Below are positions 43,618 to 51,793 of a stretch of 55,941 nt of DNA, piece after piece; the first letter of the stretch is position 1, and the number at the start of each line of letters is the position of its first letter. The notes beneath the pieces are model-generated. The model had not been told where the DNA came from. It saw nothing but the letters and a program-made list of their open reading frames with translations, and did not search any database. The stretch is from Methanomicrobiales archaeon. GTDB lineage: Archaea > Halobacteriota > Methanomicrobia > Methanomicrobiales > Methanospirillaceae. Location: positions 1-55,941 of the forward strand of contig JAAEET010000003.1 in NCBI GenBank assembly GCA_013415565.1, written 5' to 3'. The position numbers and the translations under genes are program-made.

Positions 43618-44278
43618 ACCCCCGTTCTTTCAGGGAGAGCCACCCGGTATCAGAGACAATCAGGTGGTCGAGGAGACGGATGCCGAGCAGGGTGCCGGCA
43701 TCGGCCAGCTGACGCGTAATGGCAACATCCTGGCTGCTCGGCTCGAGCGTTCCCGAGGGGTGATTATGGACGCAGATGATCGCCGCCGCCCGGTCGGTGA
43801 TGGCATCTGCGAAGACCTCCCGGGGGTGGACAAGGCTGTGGTTCAGGAGGCCCACGGTAACGGTCCGGACGGACAGGACTTCGTGTGCCCCGGAAAGCGT
43901 GATGCAGATGAAGTGTTCCTGCTTCTTTCCTGCAAGGAACGCCACCAGGGGAAGGACGTCAGCAGGCGTACCAATCTTCTGTCCGGATGACGGATCCCTG
44001 GAAAAAAGCCGCCGTCCCAGCTCAAGTGCGGCGATGATCTGGGACGCCTTTGCCGGCCCGACACCGCTGATGCCTGAGAGATCCTCAAAACGGACAGCAG
44101 CAGGTTCATTCACGATCAGGCCGGCTATTTCCTTTGACAGGGTCCTTACATCATGCTCACGGCCGCCGCTCCCGAGAATGGCAGCCACCAGCTCCTGATT
44201 GGAGAGGCTCCGCGGCCCCCGTGTCCTTATTTTCTCCCTCGGACGATCCTGTGCCTGTACGTCCTGCATCCGTTTCAT
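43610..44278 (-). CDS. radC: RadC family (JAB/MPN+) protein
   Basis: A 222-residue protein with helix-hairpin-helix (DLSGISGVGPAKASQIIAA, about residues 68-86) and a JAMM metal motif HNHPSGTLEPSSQD (about 170-183). RadC has been linked to recombination or DNA repair but its biochemistry is unresolved; many members are not needed for repair. ATG 44278 (MKRMQDVQ) is the typical family beginning; frame upstream is open but not protein-like. Sits inside the redox cluster without obvious functional tie. Confidence 0.9.
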   Translation of the reverse strand: MKRMQDVQAQDRPREKIRTRGPRSLSNQELVAAILGSGGREHDVRTLSKEIAGLIVNEPAAVRFEDLSGISGVGPAKASQIIAALELGRRLFSRDPSSGQKIGTPADVLPLVAFLAGKKQEHFICITLSGAHEVLSVRTVTVGLLNHSLVHPREVFADAITDRAAAIICVHNHPSGTLEPSSQDVAITRQLADAGTLLGIRLLDHLIVSDTGWLSLKERGFM

Positions 44279-44470
44279 CGGTTCGCACCCTGCGTCAATA
44301 CCCCGAATATCATGCTCCGTTCGAGAAAAGGCTTGCCATTTATTCCTCAAAAAGCACAATGGACGAACCAGAAAGCATAGCTCTTACGGTGAGCAACCGA
44401 TTAACGACAAGGAGCCCCCGGCTTCGGAAATAACCGATGAACAAGTACAGAGAACTACTGAAAAGCGATA

Positions 44471-44500
44471 GAGAACGAATACAGCGAGAACGAATACAGC
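44471..44500. repeat. Tandem 15-bp repeat
   Basis: Two perfect copies of GAGAACGAATACAGC, back to back. They fall inside a small plus-strand frame from ATG 44437 to TAG 44514, where they would encode RERIQ-RERIQ, and just before the stop of the CxxC gene. Possibly a replication slip in noncoding DNA. Confidence 0.6.
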
Positions 44501-44501
44501 G

Positions 44502-44507
44502 AAAAAA
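44502..44507 (-). terminator. T-run after CxxC-x17-CxxC gene
   Basis: Six T on the minus strand start 3 nt after the stop, compatible with archaeal termination. Confidence 0.35.
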
Positions 44508-44510
44508 TGG

Positions 44511-44678
44511 TTAGTACCGGGGACGCCTGTGCTTGGGCAGGCACTCCCGGCAGTACACCGGCCTTCCCTCGGTTGGCTTGAACGGTACTTCGCATTCCTT
44601 TCCGCAATCTGAACAGATGACTTTTGTCATTTCCCGGGGCGGCCTGTCTCTCGGACCACCAAAATTCGACCTATACAT
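44511..44678 (-). CDS. CxxC-x17-CxxC zinc-ribbon protein
   Basis: A 55-residue protein: basic N terminus (RSNFGGPRDRPPRE), then CSDC, 17 residues, then CREC, then KHRRPRY. The spacing matches the small CxxC-x17-CxxC family of methanogens, likely binding one zinc. An AGTATATAAT box (about 44711-44720) lies 35-40 bp before ATG 44678. Function unknown; it sits in the redox cluster but may be a nucleic-acid-binding protein by charge. Confidence 0.85.
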   Translation of the reverse strand: MYRSNFGGPRDRPPREMTKVICSDCGKECEVPFKPTEGRPVYCRECLPKHRRPRY

Positions 44679-44901
44679 GGTTCTTTCTCGAACAGTTTGA
44701 TTAGAACTGTATTATATACTGCATCGTTTGAGTTTAAAAAGCTCTGCATCACATCACCGGAAAGAACGCCGCAGCGTGATCGGATCCCTCTCCGATCATC
44801 ACAGGTGGATGCTGCATTCTGATGGTATCGCACAATCGGGAGCCTGCACCAGGTAGTGCTGAAGAATATCTTGATATGACCATTCTTCCAGATATACGCC
44901 C

Positions 44902-45402
44902 ATGGCGACTAAGGAAAATGCAATGGAGGCATTCGCAGGAGAAGCCCAGGCGAACCGGAAGTACCAGGCATTTGCAGAAAAGGCTGAATCGGAAGGGTAC
45001 CTGAATGTCGCCAGGCTCTTCAAGGCGGCATCCGAGGCTGAAGCTATCCACGCAAAGAAACTGGCAAAGGCGCTGGGGATGATCGCCTCCACAAAGGAGA
45101 ACCTGGAGAAGGCTGTCGCTGGTGAAACCCACGAATATACCGAGATGTATCCTGCGTTCGTGCAAGAGGCCGAATCGGAGAAACAGAGCGATGCACTCCT
45201 GGCATTCAGGTACGCCCTCCAGGCAGAGGAAGTCCATGCCGGGCTCTACAAAGAAGCTCTCAAATCCCTGAATGCCGGGCAGGATATGTCCAACCGGACC
45301 GTCTGGCTCTGCCCGGTGTGCGGCAACATCTTTCTGGGCCAGGCCCCTGAAAAGTGCCCTATCTGCAACGTTTTCAAGAAAATGTTCAGGGAAATCACCT
45401 GA
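44902..45402 (+). CDS. Rubrerythrin
   Basis: A 166-residue peroxide reductase. The four-helix diiron domain has EAQANRKYQAFAEKAESEGY (about residues 14-33), EAEAIHAKK (about 45-53), ETHEYTEMYP and AEEVHAGLYKEA (about 112-123), giving the Glu/His ligands; the C terminus carries a rubredoxin-like CPVCGN...CPICN site. It reduces H2O2 with electrons from rubredoxin or flavoproteins. Promoter near GATATGACC about 30-40 bp upstream; no operon partner downstream. Confidence 0.96.
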   Translation: MATKENAMEAFAGEAQANRKYQAFAEKAESEGYLNVARLFKAASEAEAIHAKKLAKALGMIASTKENLEKAVAGETHEYTEMYPAFVQEAESEKQSDALLAFRYALQAEEVHAGLYKEALKSLNAGQDMSNRTVWLCPVCGNIFLGQAPEKCPICNVFKKMFREIT

Positions 45403-45596
45403 ATCTTTTTTTCCCAACCAGGCCGGCCCCCAGCTGTACGACGGGTTTCCGGCAGGAAGCCGGCCGGTTTCTTCACGACGCGGTAACGGAAGGAAAGATC
45501 GTTCGACGGTCCTGAGCCGGCAACGGGAAAAGATCGGCCTCCTTGGACCCTGTCCCCATCACTTTTATTACAAATTCCGTTGTAGTTCAGGGATGC

Positions 45597-46745
45597 ATGC
45601 CCAGGGTCACGGTATATTCCACGCAGAACTGCCCGTACTGCCGGATGGTCAAGGCCTTCCTCGATCGGCAGGGGGTTCCCTACACCTCAATCGATGTGGG
45701 AACAGATAGGGAACAGGCAAAGAAGATGGTCGAGATCTCCGGCCAGTACGGAGTACCGGTCATCACCGTGGATGATGAGGTGATCGTCGGCTTCGACGCC
45801 CAGAGGCTGAACGAGCTCTTCGGCGAAGAGAAGGGCGGAGAGGTCTATGACGTGCTGATCATCGGGGCGGGACCGGCAGGTCTCACCGCAGGGGTCTACT
45901 GTGCCCGGAAACTCCTGAAGACCCTGATCATCAGCGAGAATATCGGTGGCCAGGCTGTTGAGTCATGGTCGATCGAGAATTACATGGGCTTTGCGAAAAT
46001 CACGGGTGACGACCTTATGAGGAAGTTCGAGGATCAGGTCCGATCCCAGAATATCAGGCTCGAGGTCGACAAGGCCCTGATTCTCGACCGGAGCGGCAAC
46101 GAGTTCATGGTCAACACCGCGACCGGTGCAGCATACCGGGCCCGGGCGGTAATCCTTGCCCAGGGGAAACACCCGCGAACCCTGGGCATCGAGGGCGAGG
46201 ACCGGTACTGGGGGCGCGGGCTTTCGGTATGCTCGACCTGCGACGGCCCGCTGTTCAGGGACAAGGTGGTGGCGATTGTCGGCGGCGGGAACTCCGCACT
46301 CCAGACCTCGATCGAGATGAGCGGGATTGCCAAAGAGGTGCACCTCATCGTGAGGAGCAGGATCAAGGCAGACGAGACTTATGTCAGGCTCTACGAGCAG
46401 AAGAAGAATATCACCACCCACACCAACGCCATCATCTCCGCCCTCCAGGGAAAGGACATGCTCTCCGCCATCACCATCAGGGACCGAGACAGCGGGAAGG
46501 AGACGGAGATCGCAGTCGACGGGATATTCCTCGAAATCGGGTGGATCCCGAATACGGCCTTCGTTGAGGGGCTGGTCGACATGAACGATCTGAAAGAGAT
46601 CGAGGTCGATATCAACTGCCATACCAGTGTTCCGGGTATTTTTGCGGCCGGGGATGTAACCAATATCCGGACCAAACAGATCATCACCGCTGCAGGAGAG
46701 GGGGCAAAAGCGGCATTGTCCGCGTACGAGTACCTGATGCACTGA
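45597..46745 (+). CDS. Glutaredoxin-thioredoxin reductase fusion
   Basis: A 382-residue protein in which an NrdH/glutaredoxin domain (CPYC, residues 12-15, YSTQNCPYCRMVKAFLD; about 1-75) precedes a flavoprotein thioredoxin reductase. The latter has IIGAGPAGLTAGVY (FAD), CSTCDGPL (redox Cys pair at about 217 and 220) and VGGGNSALQTS (NADPH). The enzyme can thus pass electrons from NAD(P)H or another donor to its own glutaredoxin domain. ATG 45597 follows TTTTATTA by about 30 bp. Ends the redox cluster. Confidence 0.92.
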   Translation: MPRVTVYSTQNCPYCRMVKAFLDRQGVPYTSIDVGTDREQAKKMVEISGQYGVPVITVDDEVIVGFDAQRLNELFGEEKGGEVYDVLIIGAGPAGLTAGVYCARKLLKTLIISENIGGQAVESWSIENYMGFAKITGDDLMRKFEDQVRSQNIRLEVDKALILDRSGNEFMVNTATGAAYRARAVILAQGKHPRTLGIEGEDRYWGRGLSVCSTCDGPLFRDKVVAIVGGGNSALQTSIEMSGIAKEVHLIVRSRIKADETYVRLYEQKKNITTHTNAIISALQGKDMLSAITIRDRDSGKETEIAVDGIFLEIGWIPNTAFVEGLVDMNDLKEIEVDINCHTSVPGIFAAGDVTNIRTKQIITAAGEGAKAALSAYEYLMH

Positions 46746-46751
46746 CCGCGA

Positions 46752-47969
46752 TCACTCTTCTTTTCTGAACAGGACGATCCGGTTGGTATTGGTACCTGAA
46801 TCGTTGTTTCCGATACCCCAGATGCGGGACGTCTTGGTGAATGTCTGCTGGTTCACCATGATCGCAAGAGGGCGGAATCCTGCCGCCGCACCGAGAGGAA
46901 CGACATGTTCATCGAGCCTGATCCGTCCTTTCCGGACTTCTCCTACTTCAAAGGCAACATATCCTCCGGGACAGGTAATCCGGCACAGCTCACGGAACGT
47001 CCCTCCCATGACCCCGCACCATTCTCCGAGAGATCGGGTGACGGTCAGGTTCTGCTCTATCCCCGGTGCATCAATGCCATTGAACCAGCACCGGAGCCAG
47101 TTGTCCTGTGCATATTGTACGGTATCGAGGAAGGGTGGGGAGGTCACGGTGAGTCGCACAGATTCTCCGGATATGGCCGGGGTGCTCCGGGAATCACCGG
47201 TCAGAAACAGGCCCGCCTCGCCTGCCTTTTTCAGGAGGTCTTTCTCATGCGGGCCAAGTCCCCTCACCAGCGAACGGGTTTTCCGCAGAATGAGCTCCCG
47301 GACATCGCGGTATGGCGGCACCTGGTTTCTCCTCTGGTTTATCAGCTCCTGCCGGCCGGGCGAGACGGCCTGGTTCGGGGGGAGGGTATACACCGAGAAG
47401 AAACCGCTGGAATGACCGGTCAGCCGGTTGGTCGCCACCATGCGGATCCAGGCATCAAGGGCGTCCTCATCCCCCGACTCCTCCCGGTCAATGAGATACG
47501 ATCGGAGCGAGATGATCTCGGCCTCGGTGTCCCGGTGGTAGAACATGGAAAGATCGATTTCGGCTTTCGCACCGGGAATCAGGGGAATTGCGAAAAGCCG
47601 CTCCCTCACCTCAGATTCATCAGGTGGAAAGAACCGGGGGCGGGTCAGGATTCGTGAAAGGGGGTTTGTATCATTGGCGATCACTTTTCTTGCGAGGAGA
47701 CCTGCTTCAAGGACGGTGGTACCCCTGCCGGAAAAAGGATCGTAGACACAGTCACCCTCCCGGGTCATCCCGGAGATGAAAAACCGGGGCAGCTGCGGCT
47801 TGAAGCAGGCACGGTAGGAGATTTCGTGAATCGGCGAAGCTTTCCGCTGCCGGGACGTCCAGAACTCGCCGGTCACGCGGGGTATACGGACACTCCCGGC
47901 TTCCACCCAGTCTCTGCTGCCGGCGGCGGCCGGTAGAGGAATCTCCGGGAAGCAGTCCTCCATATCCAT
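46752..47969 (-). CDS. TSPPF-type DNA methyltransferase
   Basis: About 405 residues with YDPFSGRGTTVLEAGLLAR (SAM loop, FxGxG variant, about residues 78-96) and TVTSPPFLDTVQYAQDNW (about 280-297), where TSPPF is motif IV of N4-cytosine/N6-adenine methyltransferases. Motif order (I then IV) is that of a beta-class enzyme. No restriction gene lies adjacent, so it may be an orphan. ATG 47969 has GGAGAG upstream; ATG 47990 is also in frame. Confidence 0.82.
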   Translation of the reverse strand: MDMEDCFPEIPLPAAAGSRDWVEAGSVRIPRVTGEFWTSRQRKASPIHEISYRACFKPQLPRFFISGMTREGDCVYDPFSGRGTTVLEAGLLARKVIANDTNPLSRILTRPRFFPPDESEVRERLFAIPLIPGAKAEIDLSMFYHRDTEAEIISLRSYLIDREESGDEDALDAWIRMVATNRLTGHSSGFFSVYTLPPNQAVSPGRQELINQRRNQVPPYRDVRELILRKTRSLVRGLGPHEKDLLKKAGEAGLFLTGDSRSTPAISGESVRLTVTSPPFLDTVQYAQDNWLRCWFNGIDAPGIEQNLTVTRSLGEWCGVMGGTFRELCRITCPGGYVAFEVGEVRKGRIRLDEHVVPLGAAAGFRPLAIMVNQQTFTKTSRIWGIGNNDSGTNTNRIVLFRKEE

Positions 47970-48071
47970 TCTGTTCTCTCCGATCACCATTCGGCGGCAG
48001 AAGTATTAACTGAACCGGCGATGCAGTCACATCCGGTTGCATTATACTCCCGGCCGCCAAACAATCACCCG

Positions 48072-48626
48072 ATGCGTGAGTTCTACCGGAAAAGCGTCCA
48101 CATGCTCTTCGGGCTGGGCATCGCCGCCCTCATTTTCGCTACACCGATCCGGATCTCGCTCTCGGTACTGATGCTGGGCACTTTTATCGGTATTCTCTTT
48201 ACCGATGCCATCCTCCGGGGATACCGCATTCCGGTCATCTCCGGACTGGTCGATTCGCTGGAACGGCGGGAAGCCCTGCCAGGACGGGGTGCGCTCACCT
48301 TTGCGGTGAGCTCCCTGTTCTGCGTCGTATTCTTTGAACAGGCGATCGTTGTCCCGGCCATCATCGCCCTGGCTGTACTGGACGGGACGGCGACCATCAT
48401 CGGCTACTATTTCGGACGGATAAAAATCCTCAATGGAAAGACGATTGAAGGGACACTGGCCGGCATGGCCCTCTGTTTCCTCGCCCTCCTGCCCTTTCTC
48501 CCCGCCATCGAGGCGGTGCTTGCCGTCTTTGTCGCCGGCATGGTGGAGCTCTTCTCCCCACTCGATGATAATCTCCTCATCCCCGTCAGCGTCTGCATTC
48601 TCCTTACCCTCCTCGGGCTTGGATAA
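48072..48626 (+). CDS. Polyprenol/diacylglycerol kinase-like (CTP-dependent) membrane protein
   Basis: A 184-residue protein with about six membrane segments and the family's ALAVLDGTATIIGYYFGR (about residues 101-118) and NGKTIEGTLAGM (about 123-134) motifs shared by DGK1/dolichol kinase and CDP-DAG synthase relatives. It may phosphorylate archaeal polyprenol or lipid intermediates with CTP. ATG 48072 is about 28 bp after a TTATAC box (leaderless). Convergent with tfrB. Confidence 0.82.
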   Translation: MREFYRKSVHMLFGLGIAALIFATPIRISLSVLMLGTFIGILFTDAILRGYRIPVISGLVDSLERREALPGRGALTFAVSSLFCVVFFEQAIVVPAIIALAVLDGTATIIGYYFGRIKILNGKTIEGTLAGMALCFLALLPFLPAIEAVLAVFVAGMVELFSPLDDNLLIPVSVCILLTLLGLG

Positions 48627-48634
48627 AAAAGATG

Positions 48635-50101
48635 TCAGGCCCAGTCTTTCGGGGCCATCTTCCGGTCTTTTTCCCGGTATCCCTCGAGAAGAACCGTGGT
48701 GATGTTCTTCACCGGCCGGTCGGTGTGCTCCTGAATATGGTATTCACAGAACGGGCAGGAGCTGATGACGATATCGGCCCCTGTCTTCTCGATCTCCTTG
48801 CGCCGGTTCTCGCCAAGCGCCGCAGCCTCCTCAGGGACCCCGGAACGCACACCCCCGCCGGATCCGCAGCAGACGGAAGGCATCTCCACAAGGTCGACAA
48901 CCCTGCTGAGAAGTTCCCGGGGCTGGGTCCGGATCCCCTGCCCCCTCAGCAGATGGCAGGGATCGTGGTAGGTGGCCTTTACCGTGAGGCGTGCCGGAGG
49001 TTCAATCTCGTACCGGAGGAGGATCTCGTTGATATCCATCACCCTGAAGGGGCAGTCGTAATCGTTCTTGAGAGTTGACCCGCAGCCGGCACACATGGTA
49101 ACCACGGTATCGATTCCCCGGTGGACAAAGGCCTCGATATTGCGCCGCTGGAGGGTCTGCAGGAATTCGATCTGGCCGGTCCGGATCAGCGGAGAACCGC
49201 AGCAGACCTGTTCCTTCGGGATTACCACCCGGATGCCGTTCCGGCGGAGGACCTCCATAGCGTCGAGAGCCGTCTGCGGGAGGCGCATGTTGTACATACA
49301 GCCGACGAAGAATCCCACGGTGCCCTTCACCTCGCCATAGGGTTCGAGGACTTCGGGAATCTGCTCAAGGAATGTCGTCTCGGTCCGGTCGACACTCCTC
49401 CCGGTCTCCCTGACCAGTTTCTCCACCGACTGGTGCCGGGGAAGTGTGAGGCCTTTCCTGTTGGCGAGTGCGCGCAGCTTTTCGATGGCCTTTCCGGGAA
49501 TCTCGATGTCTTTCGGGCAGACTTTCCAGCAGGCCTGGCAGGAGGTGCAGGTGAAGAGCCCATCGGAAACGGCCTCGGTAACACGGTCACGGCTGTCACG
49601 GGGGTCGAGGGAGAGGCGCATATCCTCGCGCATGGCCGTGGGGCCGGCAAACTCGATGACCTTGAGGGCCGGGCAGGCCGAGACACAGGCCAGGCATTCG
49701 ATGCAGCTCCTGAGCGGTTTGATGGCCTCGACCTCTTCGAGGGTGGGCATCCGGAACTCTCCGCCCGGTTCAAGGGAGGAGATGGCCGCCAGGTACGGCT
49801 CCATGTCCACTATGAGGTCCTTCCTGACCGGGAGATCGAGAGGATCGATGGTCATCCCTTCCCGTGCCTCTTCCGTACAGGCAAGGACCGGTTCACCATT
49901 GACCCTGACCGCACAGCTGCCGCACTGGCCGGATCCGCAGCAGTAGCGATACGAGAGGGTGGGGTCATGCTCGTCATGGACGGCATGCAGGACATGAAGC
50001 ACCCGTGCTCCTTCGCGGACCCTGACCAGGTAATGCTGGTAGTGGGGCTGCTCATCTATCCCGGGGTTGAACCGGAAGACCCTGACCGGGAGATCTTTCA
50101 T
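48635..50101 (-). CDS. tfrB: Thiol:fumarate reductase subunit B
   Basis: A 488-residue iron-sulfur subunit. N-terminal [2Fe-2S] domain has CCGSGQCGSCAV; then two [4Fe-4S] sets CIECLACVSACPA and CTSCQACWKVCP; the C-terminal half has two CCG-type domains (VCCGSPL and VCCGSGGG) related to HdrB. TfrAB oxidises HS-CoM and HS-CoB to the heterodisulfide while reducing fumarate to succinate, for biosynthesis. ATG 50101 overlaps the tfrA stop as ATGA. Confidence 0.95.
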   Translation of the reverse strand: MKDLPVRVFRFNPGIDEQPHYQHYLVRVREGARVLHVLHAVHDEHDPTLSYRYCCGSGQCGSCAVRVNGEPVLACTEEAREGMTIDPLDLPVRKDLIVDMEPYLAAISSLEPGGEFRMPTLEEVEAIKPLRSCIECLACVSACPALKVIEFAGPTAMREDMRLSLDPRDSRDRVTEAVSDGLFTCTSCQACWKVCPKDIEIPGKAIEKLRALANRKGLTLPRHQSVEKLVRETGRSVDRTETTFLEQIPEVLEPYGEVKGTVGFFVGCMYNMRLPQTALDAMEVLRRNGIRVVIPKEQVCCGSPLIRTGQIEFLQTLQRRNIEAFVHRGIDTVVTMCAGCGSTLKNDYDCPFRVMDINEILLRYEIEPPARLTVKATYHDPCHLLRGQGIRTQPRELLSRVVDLVEMPSVCCGSGGGVRSGVPEEAAALGENRRKEIEKTGADIVISSCPFCEYHIQEHTDRPVKNITTVLLEGYREKDRKMAPKDWA

Positions 50102-51723
50102 GGCTTCACCCCCATTTCGATACCCTGCCGGGTGAGCGACTGATAGGTATGGCCGTACGGGGAGGTCTGGCCGTCCCATGCCTGGGTGATATCCCTGCGG
50201 ACATGGGCACCCCGTGATTCCTTGCGGAGCAGTGCACCCCGGACAACCAGGGATGCGTGGACGAGCATGTGCCGGGCAATACAGCATTCCACAAAGTTCA
50301 TTGGTGTTGCTGCCTTCATCCGGAGTGTCCCGAGGTGATCGATGATGCCGAGGGTCTTTTCGAGATCGGCGGCATTCCTGAAGATTCCGGCACCTTCCCA
50401 CATCGCGGTCTGGAGCGAGCGGACCACGGTCGCGGGGGATACGTCCCCTTCAGCAAACGTATCGAACCATTTCCTGATCGCTTCGACCTGGCCGGGATCC
50501 GCTATGTTTGTTCTCTTCCCTGCTTTCCCTGCCGATTCTCCCGCCCGTTTTCCGAATACCTGGGTGTCGGCGAGAGCGTTTCCACCAAGACGGTTGGCTC
50601 CGTGGACACCGCCGGCCACCTCCCCGCAGGCGTAGAGGCCCGGGACGGTGGTCTCACCGTGTGCGGTGATCCTGAGACCGCCCATGATGTGGTGGGCAGT
50701 CGGGGCGACCTCCATCGCCTCCTCCCTGATATCCACTCCGAACTGGAGGAACTGCTCGAGCATCACCGGAAGGCGGGTCTCGATCTGGGTCCGGGGAAGG
50801 TGCGTGACATCGAGGAAAACACCTCCGTTCCTGGTCCCCCGGCCCTCGAGAATCTCGGTCGCTATGGCACGGGCTACCACGTCCCTGGTCGAAAGCTCCA
50901 TCCGTTCGGGATCATAGCGCTCCATGAAGCGTTCACCAGCAGCATTCTTCAGTACGCCGCCTTCACCCCGTACCGCCTCGGTTACCAGGCGTCCCCGTGC
51001 ATCATAGGGGAAGACCGCTCCCGTTGGGTGGAACTGGACTTGCTCCATATCGACGAGTTCCGCCCCGGCCTGATACCCGAGGGCATAGCCGTCCCCGGTT
51101 CCGCTCGATGAATTGGTGGATATATCGTAGATTTTCGTTCCACCCCCGGTGGCCAGCACGGTGCTGTCTGCGAGGAAGACGGAGAGGTCGCCGTTCCGGT
51201 CAATCCCGACCGCCCCGTTCACCCGGTCATCGTCTTTCAGCAGTGACACAACGGCAACCTCGTTGACCACCCTGACATCGGTGGAGTGGAGGCGATCGAT
51301 GAGGGTCATCATCATTTCATGCCCGGTCCGGTCGCCGGCATAGCAGGTTCGCGGGAATCGCTGCCCCCCGAACGGCCGTTGTGCAACTTCGCAGCTGTCC
51401 GTGACATCAAACACAGCTCCCCACCGGAGGAGATCACGAACACGTTCCGGAGCCTCGTCGACGAGGATCCTGACCAGCGCGGGATCGTTGAGCCAGGCAC
51501 CCCCTTTCATCGTGTCTTCGAAGTGAATCTCGCAGGAGTCCTGTTCCCGGAGGACTGCATTATAGCCCCCCTCTGCCATGGTGGTACAGCCACCCTTGCC
51601 TGCCAGCGTCTTTGAGACCAGGAGGGTCTCTCCGTATTCTGACGCTTCAATCGCTGCACGGACGCCTGCCCCGCCGCTCCCGATCACGAGGACATGTGCC
51701 GTCTGGACATCATCAGAACGCAT
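50098..51723 (-). CDS. tfrA: Thiol:fumarate reductase subunit A (flavoprotein)
   Basis: A 541-residue FAD subunit of the succinate dehydrogenase/fumarate reductase family. VIGSGGAGVRAAIEA (about residues 14-28) is the FAD loop; QFHPTGA contains the substrate-binding His; ELSTRDVVARAI the active-site Arg; GEVAGGVHGANRLGGNALAD the C-terminal FAD motif. Cytoplasmic, without signal peptide. ATG 51723 lies about 27 bp after CTTTATG, so leaderless. Divergent from aspartokinase. Confidence 0.95.
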   Translation of the reverse strand: MRSDDVQTAHVLVIGSGGAGVRAAIEASEYGETLLVSKTLAGKGGCTTMAEGGYNAVLREQDSCEIHFEDTMKGGAWLNDPALVRILVDEAPERVRDLLRWGAVFDVTDSCEVAQRPFGGQRFPRTCYAGDRTGHEMMMTLIDRLHSTDVRVVNEVAVVSLLKDDDRVNGAVGIDRNGDLSVFLADSTVLATGGGTKIYDISTNSSSGTGDGYALGYQAGAELVDMEQVQFHPTGAVFPYDARGRLVTEAVRGEGGVLKNAAGERFMERYDPERMELSTRDVVARAIATEILEGRGTRNGGVFLDVTHLPRTQIETRLPVMLEQFLQFGVDIREEAMEVAPTAHHIMGGLRITAHGETTVPGLYACGEVAGGVHGANRLGGNALADTQVFGKRAGESAGKAGKRTNIADPGQVEAIRKWFDTFAEGDVSPATVVRSLQTAMWEGAGIFRNAADLEKTLGIIDHLGTLRMKAATPMNFVECCIARHMLVHASLVVRGALLRKESRGAHVRRDITQAWDGQTSPYGHTYQSLTRQGIEMGVKP

Positions 51724-51793
51724 CTTATTATAACGTGGGTCGTATAGGTACATAAAGATACAGAACCCATTACAAAGGAAAACGTGAGCCCGA

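Noticed and set aside
44749-45417. Minus-strand frame opposite rubrerythrin
   Set aside because: Antisense to a fully recognisable rubrerythrin; no independent promoter or domain.
45963-46742. Minus-strand frame opposite the thioredoxin reductase fusion
   Set aside because: Shadow of the real gene; no recognisable protein.
49121-50143. Long plus-strand frame opposite tfrB
   Set aside because: Antisense to TfrB with all its cluster motifs; the opposite frame is a shadow due to GC-rich codon use.
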